From positions 62,001 through 126,000 of the forward strand of contig NZ_JBEXUX010000001.1 in the NCBI RefSeq assembly GCF_040629175.1: a stretch of 64,000 nt of DNA, written 5' to 3'. This document shows, one piece after another, positions 59,330-64,000 of this stretch (the first letter of the stretch is position 1; each line of letters opens with the position of its first letter). The position numbers and the translations under genes were made by a program. The stretch comes from Embleya sp040629175. Lineage in GTDB: Bacteria; Actinomycetota; Actinomycetes; Streptomycetales; Streptomycetaceae. Below the pieces are notes generated by a model. The model was not told the DNA's origin. It did no database searches and worked only from the letters and a program-made list of their open reading frames with translations.

Positions 59330-61440
59330 GCAACGACGACCGGCGCGAGTGGGAGCCTTACGGCACCGAGCGAGGGGACGGCGGACAGGCGCAGGAGCCT
59401 TACGGCACCGAGCGAGGCGACGGCACGGCGGGGCAGCAGCCGGGATACGGCTCGTACGGTCCCGACGGCGGCTATCCGGGGTACGACGGGCAGCCGGCGC
59501 AGCCGGGTCCGGGTGGGCTCGACCCGGTGAGTTTCACCCCGCAACAGCAGTATCCGTACGACCCGAACGCCTACGGCCAGGGCGGCTACGACGCCACCGC
59601 GTACGACCCGAACGCCTATCCCTCCGGGGGCTATTCGTCGGGCGGCTACGACCGGAACGGGTACGACGCGGGCCAGGGCGCGGGGACGTACGACCCGAAC
59701 GCGTACGGCGGTGCCGGGCAGGGCGGTTACGACACGACGGGGTACGCCGCCCCGGAGTACCCGCAGCAGGCGCCGGGCGGCTACCCGCAGGGCGGAGCCG
59801 GTTACCCGGATCCGCAACAGGGCGGGGCGACCGGCTACCCGGACCGGGAGCAGGGCTACCACGAACCGCAACAGCCCGCCGGATACTACGAGCAGCCGCC
59901 CGCGCCGCCGGCGGTTCCGGCGAGTCGGCCGACGCCCGGCGGGCCGCTTCCGGTCGGTCCGGATCCGGCCTCGACCGGCATCGCGGCGGGCTCGATCCCG
60001 GTCCGGCCGGCCGGACCGACCCGATCCTCGCGGACCGAGCCGGCTTCGGCGTCGCCCTCCTCGGGGTCGGCCGAGGCCGGATCCCGATCCCGTGCGGGCG
60101 GCAAGTCCGGTGCGGGCGCGGGCAAGTCCGGATCCCCGGCCGAGGACGGCCGGGTGCCGGGGCCGCGGGCCCGCCGGTCGGGAACCGGTCGACCGGGCCG
60201 ACCCGGCTACGGTTCGGACGAGTTCGCGTTCGTCGACGACGAGAGCGAGCAGGCCGAGGACGTGATCGACTGGCTGTCCTTCGCCGAGACCCGCTCCGAG
60301 CGCCGGGACGAGAAGCGCCGGGCGATCCGGCAGCGGCTGATCGCGCTGGCGGTGGTGCTCGCGGTGGCCCTGCTCGGCGTCGGCGGCTACTTCGCCTGGG
60401 ACACCTGGATGCGCGAGGAGAAGACGGTTGCCGCGCCGGGCAAGAACGGCGGCGTACTGGTGCAACTGCGCGCCAAGGACGGCCAGTCGTCGGCCAACGC
60501 GCTGCTCACCGTCGACCCGGCCAAGAACACCGCGTCGATGGTCAGCGTGTCCTCGGTCACCGTGGTCAACTCGGCCAACAACTCCTTCCCGCTCGGCCGG
60601 CTGATGGCCGACGAGGGCCCCGGCGCGTCCCGGGACGCGCTCTCCGACCTGCTCGGCGTCAAGCTGGACGGCTCGTGGGTGATCTCCGAACCGGTCCTGC
60701 AGGGGCTGGTCGACCTGACCGGCGGCATCCAGTTGAACGCCGACGTCGAGGTCAAGGGCCCGGACGGCAAGGTGCTGGTCGGCCAGGGCCGCAACCCGGC
60801 CAACGGCGCCGCGGCGCTGGCCTTCGCCACCTACAAGCAGCCCAACGAGGCGCCCTCGGTGACCGGCGATCGCTTCGGCCGGGTCCTCCAGGGCCTGCTG
60901 GCCGCGTTCCCGACCCAGTCGGACGCGATCCTGACGCTGCTCGCCAACATGGCCAACCTGCCCGACCCCTCGCTGCCGGACGACAAGCTCAGCGTGCTGC
61001 TGGCGAATCTGGCCAAGGCCACCCAGGCGAAGCAATTGCAGGTCCGCGCGCTCCCGGTCTCCCCGGACGGCGTGCTGGACGGCCCGGCGGCGGTGCCGAT
61101 CGTGCGCGAGCTGCTTGGCGGCACGGTACGTCAGGGCAAGGTCGGCACCGGGCCGACCCGGGTGATGGTGGAGGACGCGAGCGGCCGGACCGGTGCCCAG
61201 GAGGACGCACACGCGCGGCTGCTCAACGCGGGCGTCACGTACGTCCCGGGCGGCGCCGGGGGCAAGCGCACCCAGCCGACGTCGACCGTGCAGTACGCCG
61301 ACGACGCCCGCAAGGGCGACGCGGAACAGGTGGCGCTGACGTTGCGGCTGCCGGCGAGCGCGGTGAAGAAGGCCACCGGCGAGATGCTCGCCGACGTGGT
61401 GGTCACGCTCGGGCAGGACTACAACCCGGACAAGCCGTAG
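59326..61440 (+). CDS. LytR-CpsA-Psr (LCP)-like membrane protein with long disordered N-terminus
   Basis: 704 residues. The first 300 are disordered and Gly/Tyr/Pro-rich, with repeats such as EPYGTERGDG (twice) and YDPNAY. A basic stretch and one membrane helix (about 338-357) precede an extracellular region that resembles an LCP core (LLTVDPAKNTASMVSVSS; LVDLTGGIQLNADVEV) followed by a LytR_C-like domain (TRVMVEDASGRTGAQEDAHA). The arginines normally binding the pyrophosphate of the lipid carrier are not evident, so it may not be an active glycopolymer transferase. Coupled to nadD by GTGA overlap. Confidence 0.8.
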   Translation: MSNDDRREWEPYGTERGDGGQAQEPYGTERGDGTAGQQPGYGSYGPDGGYPGYDGQPAQPGPGGLDPVSFTPQQQYPYDPNAYGQGGYDATAYDPNAYPSGGYSSGGYDRNGYDAGQGAGTYDPNAYGGAGQGGYDTTGYAAPEYPQQAPGGYPQGGAGYPDPQQGGATGYPDREQGYHEPQQPAGYYEQPPAPPAVPASRPTPGGPLPVGPDPASTGIAAGSIPVRPAGPTRSSRTEPASASPSSGSAEAGSRSRAGGKSGAGAGKSGSPAEDGRVPGPRARRSGTGRPGRPGYGSDEFAFVDDESEQAEDVIDWLSFAETRSERRDEKRRAIRQRLIALAVVLAVALLGVGGYFAWDTWMREEKTVAAPGKNGGVLVQLRAKDGQSSANALLTVDPAKNTASMVSVSSVTVVNSANNSFPLGRLMADEGPGASRDALSDLLGVKLDGSWVISEPVLQGLVDLTGGIQLNADVEVKGPDGKVLVGQGRNPANGAAALAFATYKQPNEAPSVTGDRFGRVLQGLLAAFPTQSDAILTLLANMANLPDPSLPDDKLSVLLANLAKATQAKQLQVRALPVSPDGVLDGPAAVPIVRELLGGTVRQGKVGTGPTRVMVEDASGRTGAQEDAHARLLNAGVTYVPGGAGGKRTQPTSTVQYADDARKGDAEQVALTLRLPASAVKKATGEMLADVVVTLGQDYNPDKP

Positions 61441-61444
61441 CCGA

Positions 61445-61488
61445 GGGTGCGGCCCGTCCCGACCATCGGTTCGGGGCCGGCCGCACCC
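61445..61488 (+). terminator. Hairpin after the LCP-like gene
   Basis: A perfect 10-bp stem (61445-61454 with 61479-61488) with a long, partly pairing loop, 4 nt after the stop. Confidence 0.55.
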
Positions 61489-61639
61489 GGTCGCGGCACC
61501 TCGCCGGCGGGTGGGTCCGGCGGCCGGCCGGTGCCCGTGCGCGTGCGGTCGGTGAACGCGCGAATAACGAGTGGCCGTCGGATGCCCCGTGTGTGAGACC
61601 CTGAACGGTAATCCCCTTGTCGTCCGCAGGAAGCGAATC

Positions 61640-62053
61640 GTGACCGCAACCCCCCACGCCCTGGAGCTCGCCACCGCGGCTGCCGTGGCATGTGCAGAGA
61701 AGCTCGCCACCGACGTCGTCGCCTACGACGTGAGCGAGGTCGTCACGATCACCGACGTGTTCGTGCTCGCCTCCGCGTCCAACGACCGCCAGGTCAAGGC
61801 GATCATGGACGAGGTCGAGGAAGCGTTGCGCGGCCTCGGCGCCAAGCCGGTCCGGCGCGAGGGCGAGCGCGAAGGGCGCTGGATCCTCCTCGACTACATC
61901 GACATCGTGGTGCACGTCCAGCACGCCGAGGAGCGGGCCTACTACTCGCTCGAGAAGTTGTGGAAGGACTGCCCGCGGATCGAGCTGCCGGACTCGGTGC
62001 GACTGGGCAACGAGCAGGCCAAGGCCGCGGAGGCGGCGGAGGGCGCGCTCTGA
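61640..62053 (+). CDS. rsfS: Ribosomal silencing factor RsfS
   Basis: Binds L14 and blocks 30S-50S joining under starvation. 137 residues. VVAYDVSEVVTITDVFVLAS, EGRWILLDYIDIVVHVQ and ERAYYSLEKLWKDCPRI are the family landmarks. The GTG at 61640 has AGGAAG upstream and gives the usual N-terminus. Its stop overlaps the CTG start of the next gene. Confidence 0.95.
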   Translation: MTATPHALELATAAAVACAEKLATDVVAYDVSEVVTITDVFVLASASNDRQVKAIMDEVEEALRGLGAKPVRREGEREGRWILLDYIDIVVHVQHAEERAYYSLEKLWKDCPRIELPDSVRLGNEQAKAAEAAEGAL

Positions 62054-62691
62054 GCGGGAAGGGGCGCCGTGTCCTGCTGTGGCGGCACGGCCAGACCACG
62101 TGGAACGTCGAGCGGCGCTTCCAGGGCCAGACCGACATCCCGCTGACCGAGGCGGGCCTGGCCCAGGCCCGGCGCTCGGCCCGGCTGCTCGCGGCGCTGC
62201 GCCCGGACGCGATCGTGGCGTCCGATCTGACCCGCGCGGTGGACACGGCCGCCGAACTGGCCCGGCTGGTGGACGTCCCGGTCACCGTGGATTCCGCGCT
62301 GCGCGAGACGTACGCGGGCGAGTGGCAGGGGCTGACCAACCGGGAGATCGAGGAGACCTTCCCCGAGCAGTTCGCCGCCTGGCGGCGCGGCGAGCCGGTG
62401 CGGCGCGGCGGCGGCGAGCTGGAGAGCGAGGTCGCCGACCGGATGGCCGCGGCGATCGAGCTCTCGGTGGAGAAGTTGCCGCCGGACGGCATGCTCGTGG
62501 TCGTCTCGCACGGCGGCGCGATCCGCTGCGGACTGGGCGCGATGCTGGGCCTGCCCCGGGAGACCTGGGGCGCGCTGGGCGCGCTGTCCAACTGTTGCTG
62601 GTCGGTGCTGGGCCCGGGGGCGCGCGGGTGGCGACTGCTGGAGCACAACGCCGGCACGCTGCCCGAGCCGGTCATCGGCGACGACGACTGA
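62050..62691 (+). CDS. Histidine phosphatase family protein, CTG start
   Basis: 213 residues. Phosphoglycerate-mutase-like fold with the catalytic LLWRHGQTTWN (RHG at 12-14) and second His in VVVSHGGAI. The family's N-terminus is only a few residues before the RHG motif. The only initiator close by is CTG 62050, which overlaps the rsfS stop as CTGA where relatives usually have GTGA, with GGAGGG 6 nt upstream. A much longer frame reaches 61690 inside rsfS but has no Met/Val/Leu start of use near the domain. Adjacent to nadD/rsfS as in Streptomyces. Substrate unknown. Confidence 0.88.
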   Translation: MSGKGRRVLLWRHGQTTWNVERRFQGQTDIPLTEAGLAQARRSARLLAALRPDAIVASDLTRAVDTAAELARLVDVPVTVDSALRETYAGEWQGLTNREIEETFPEQFAAWRRGEPVRRGGGELESEVADRMAAAIELSVEKLPPDGMLVVVSHGGAIRCGLGAMLGLPRETWGALGALSNCCWSVLGPGARGWRLLEHNAGTLPEPVIGDDD

Positions 62692-62719
62692 ACGGGCCGC
62701 GAACCGGCCGGTGAAGCCG

Positions 62720-62778
62720 ACGGTCCCGGAGTCGAGGGCGCCCCGATGGGGCGCCTTCCTCGGCTTCGGGACCGTTTT
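62720..62778 (+). terminator. Terminator after the histidine phosphatase gene
   Basis: Two nested stems (62720-62728 with 62766-62774, and an inner GC stem around GAT at 62745) followed by TTTTT. Confidence 0.75.
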
Positions 62779-62798
62779 TCGTGCCGCCGCTCGGGTGC

Positions 62799-63374
62799 TC
62801 AGCCTTCGTCGGCCTGCTTGCGGTACAGCTCCTCCAGGTCGGCGAGCATGCCGTCGGCGAGATCGCGTTCGGCCTGCCAGTAGCGCTCGCTCCACTTGAG
62901 CACCAGGGCCGGGAACGGCCAGCGGTCCTGCGCCGAGTCCTCGCTCGCGCGCACCTCGTCCAGCGTGCCCGCCGCGTAGTCGCGGTGCTCCACCAGCGTC
63001 TTGCGCAGTTCCTCCGGCTCGCTGAGGTGGCCGAGCCAGACCCGCAGCGCGACGCCGTGCTTGAGCACCGGCGGTCCGGCGGGGGTCTCCCGGGCCCAGG
63101 CGGCCAGGGCCTCCTGGCCGGAATCGGTGATGCGGTACAGCCGTTTGTTGCGCAGTTCGTCCTGGGAGGCGATGCGCGAGACGGCGAAGCCGAGCTGCTC
63201 CAGGCGCTTGAGCTCGCTGTAGATCTGACTCAGCGCCGGGCTCCAGTAGAAGAAGCGCAGCGACGCGTCGGCCCACTTCTTGAGGTCGTATCCGGAGCGC
63301 TCGCCCGGGAACGACAAGAGGCCGAGCACGGCCCACGCGGTTGCGGGCAGCTTCGGGAGCGGGTCCCCCGTCAT
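62799..63374 (-). CDS. PadR-family transcriptional regulator
   Basis: 191 residues. N-terminal winged helix typical of PadR (AWAVLGLLSFPGERSGYDLK; IYSELKRLEQLGFAV; RLYRITDSGQEAL), then a helical C-terminal dimerisation domain, i.e. the longer Vir-type PadR. The ATG at 63374 is preferred over 63386 because GGAGG lies 5 nt before it. Divergent from the luciferase-like monooxygenase gene across an AT-rich 118-bp region, so it probably controls that gene and itself. Confidence 0.92.
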   Translation of the reverse strand: MTGDPLPKLPATAWAVLGLLSFPGERSGYDLKKWADASLRFFYWSPALSQIYSELKRLEQLGFAVSRIASQDELRNKRLYRITDSGQEALAAWARETPAGPPVLKHGVALRVWLGHLSEPEELRKTLVEHRDYAAGTLDEVRASEDSAQDRWPFPALVLKWSERYWQAERDLADGMLADLEELYRKQADEG

Positions 63375-63415
63375 CGTGGCCTCCATCGGTACGCGTCAAC
63401 TTTTTCTGATTCTAC

Positions 63416-63437
63416 GTCAGTTGGCTATTGACCTGAC
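63416..63437. promoter_or_regulatory. Inverted repeats in the PadR/monooxygenase intergenic region
   Basis: GTCA-N9-TGAC (63416-63432) overlapping GTCAG-N12-CTGAC (63416-63437) in a locally AT-rich stretch between the divergent genes. Plausible PadR operator, by position only. Confidence 0.35.
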
Positions 63438-63492
63438 TGGTCGTCATATATCTAATTGAAGTATTCCACGCCTCGCGCACCAGGAGTACGGC

Positions 63493-64000
63493 ATGCAGTT
63501 CTCGATGATCTTCGAAGCCCAGATGGCGAACCCCACGGCAGAGCACGAGCGTGAGGTCATCCTCAACTCCGTGGATCAGGCCGTATACGCCGAGGAGATG
63601 GGCTTCGACCGGATCTGGGCGGTCGAGCACCACTCGACCAAGTGGTACTCGCACATGAGCGCCCCGGAGATCTTCCTGACCTGGGTGGCCGCGCGGACCA
63701 GCCGGATCCGGATCGCGCACGGCGCGGTCTGCATGCCGTTCAACTTCAACCACCCGGCGCGGGTCGCCGAGCGCATCGGCATGCTCGACACGCTCTCCGG
63801 CGGTCGGCTCGACGTCGGCGCGGCCCGGGGCGGCACGCTCCAGGAGTCCTCGCTGTGCGGGGTGGACATCGAGCAGACCAAGGCCCAGGTCGAGGAGGCG
63901 CTGCGGATCATCGGCGCCGCGTGGCAGCAGGACGAGTTGGTCTGGCACGGCGACGTGCTCGACATCGAGGGCTCGCACCCGATCCTGCCGCGCCCGGTGC
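63493..64000 (+). CDS. Luciferase-like (LLM class) flavin-dependent monooxygenase, 3' end outside window
   Basis: 169 codons present. MQFSMIFEAQMANPT, FDRIWAVEHHSTKWYSHMSA and MLDTLSGGRLDVGAARGG match the N-terminal half of the bacterial-luciferase-like family (F420 or FMN-dependent TIM barrels). CAGGAG precedes the ATG by 6 nt. The gene runs off the window and is divergent from the PadR gene, which suggests PadR-controlled expression of an oxidative or detoxifying step. Cofactor and substrate cannot be told. Confidence 0.9.
   Translation, partial: MQFSMIFEAQMANPTAEHEREVILNSVDQAVYAEEMGFDRIWAVEHHSTKWYSHMSAPEIFLTWVAARTSRIRIAHGAVCMPFNFNHPARVAERIGMLDTLSGGRLDVGAARGGTLQESSLCGVDIEQTKAQVEEALRIIGAAWQQDELVWHGDVLDIEGSHPILPRPV

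Overview
The window is very GC-rich, bacterial and almost fully coding. GTG starts are common, intrinsic hairpins mostly lack long U-tracts, and the gene order tig-clpP1-clpP2-clpX-valS-folC-ndk-mreBCD-mrdA-rodA ... rne-rplU-rpmA-obgE-proB ... proA ... nadD-LCP-rsfS is that of a mycelial actinomycete of the Streptomyces / Kitasatospora / Embleya type. This assignment is inferred from gene order and protein style, not from a database match.

Layout. 1-7063: a secreted 5'-nucleotidase (5' end outside the window), a LacI regulator, two paralogous secreted lipoproteins, an ADP-ribosylglycohydrolase and a DMT-type permease. 7527-7772: tRNA-Gly(TCC) on the minus strand and tRNA-Pro(TGG) on the plus strand. 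7889-13181: the protein-folding and proteolysis block (trigger factor, ClpP1, ClpP2, ClpX), with an exact-consensus ClgR box upstream of clpP1. 13203-14669: two cell-surface proteins on the minus strand. 14929-19980: valS, folC, a DUF4233-like membrane protein and ndk. 20392-26626: the mreB-mreC-mreD-mrdA-rodA morphogenesis operon. 26745-28685: a TIGR03960-type radical SAM protein.

28686-34350 is an accessory island lying between the radical SAM gene and its usual partner, the DUF2344/TIGR03936 protein at 35268. It carries an XRE-TPR regulator, short unknown ORFs, a Cys-free 91-residue peptide gene, an ATP-grasp ligase and a long protein-isoaspartate-methyltransferase-like enzyme. The last three overlap one another, end at a strong hairpin, and are followed by a decayed transposase. 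This is the most interesting locus in the window: it looks like a graspetide (omega-ester peptide) cluster of the aspartimide-forming kind, with a precursor I do not recognise.

34363-43924 returns to housekeeping genes: a tryptophan-rich repeat membrane protein, the DUF2344 protein (apparently CTG-initiated), RNase E/G with long charged arms, L21, L27, Obg and ProB. 44066-47529 encodes a heterodimeric ABC exporter with one consensus and one completely degenerate ATP site, followed by about 16 tandem copies of a 26-bp GC-rich repeat. 47952-54153 holds an acyl-CoA synthetase, proA, two paralogous membrane proteins sharing an N-terminal motif, an M48 metalloprotease and a 49-residue membrane protein. 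54294-58683 holds a TerD-domain protein and a sugar ABC importer (lipoprotein plus two permeases, no ATPase). 58727-62691 holds nadD, an LCP-like membrane protein, rsfS and a CTG-initiated histidine phosphatase. The window ends with a PadR regulator divergent from a luciferase-like monooxygenase cut by the window edge.

Several genes (valS, mreB, LacI, and the genes at 34363, 50999 and 51727) have a -10-like hexamer exactly 6 nt before the start codon, the geometry of leaderless transcripts.
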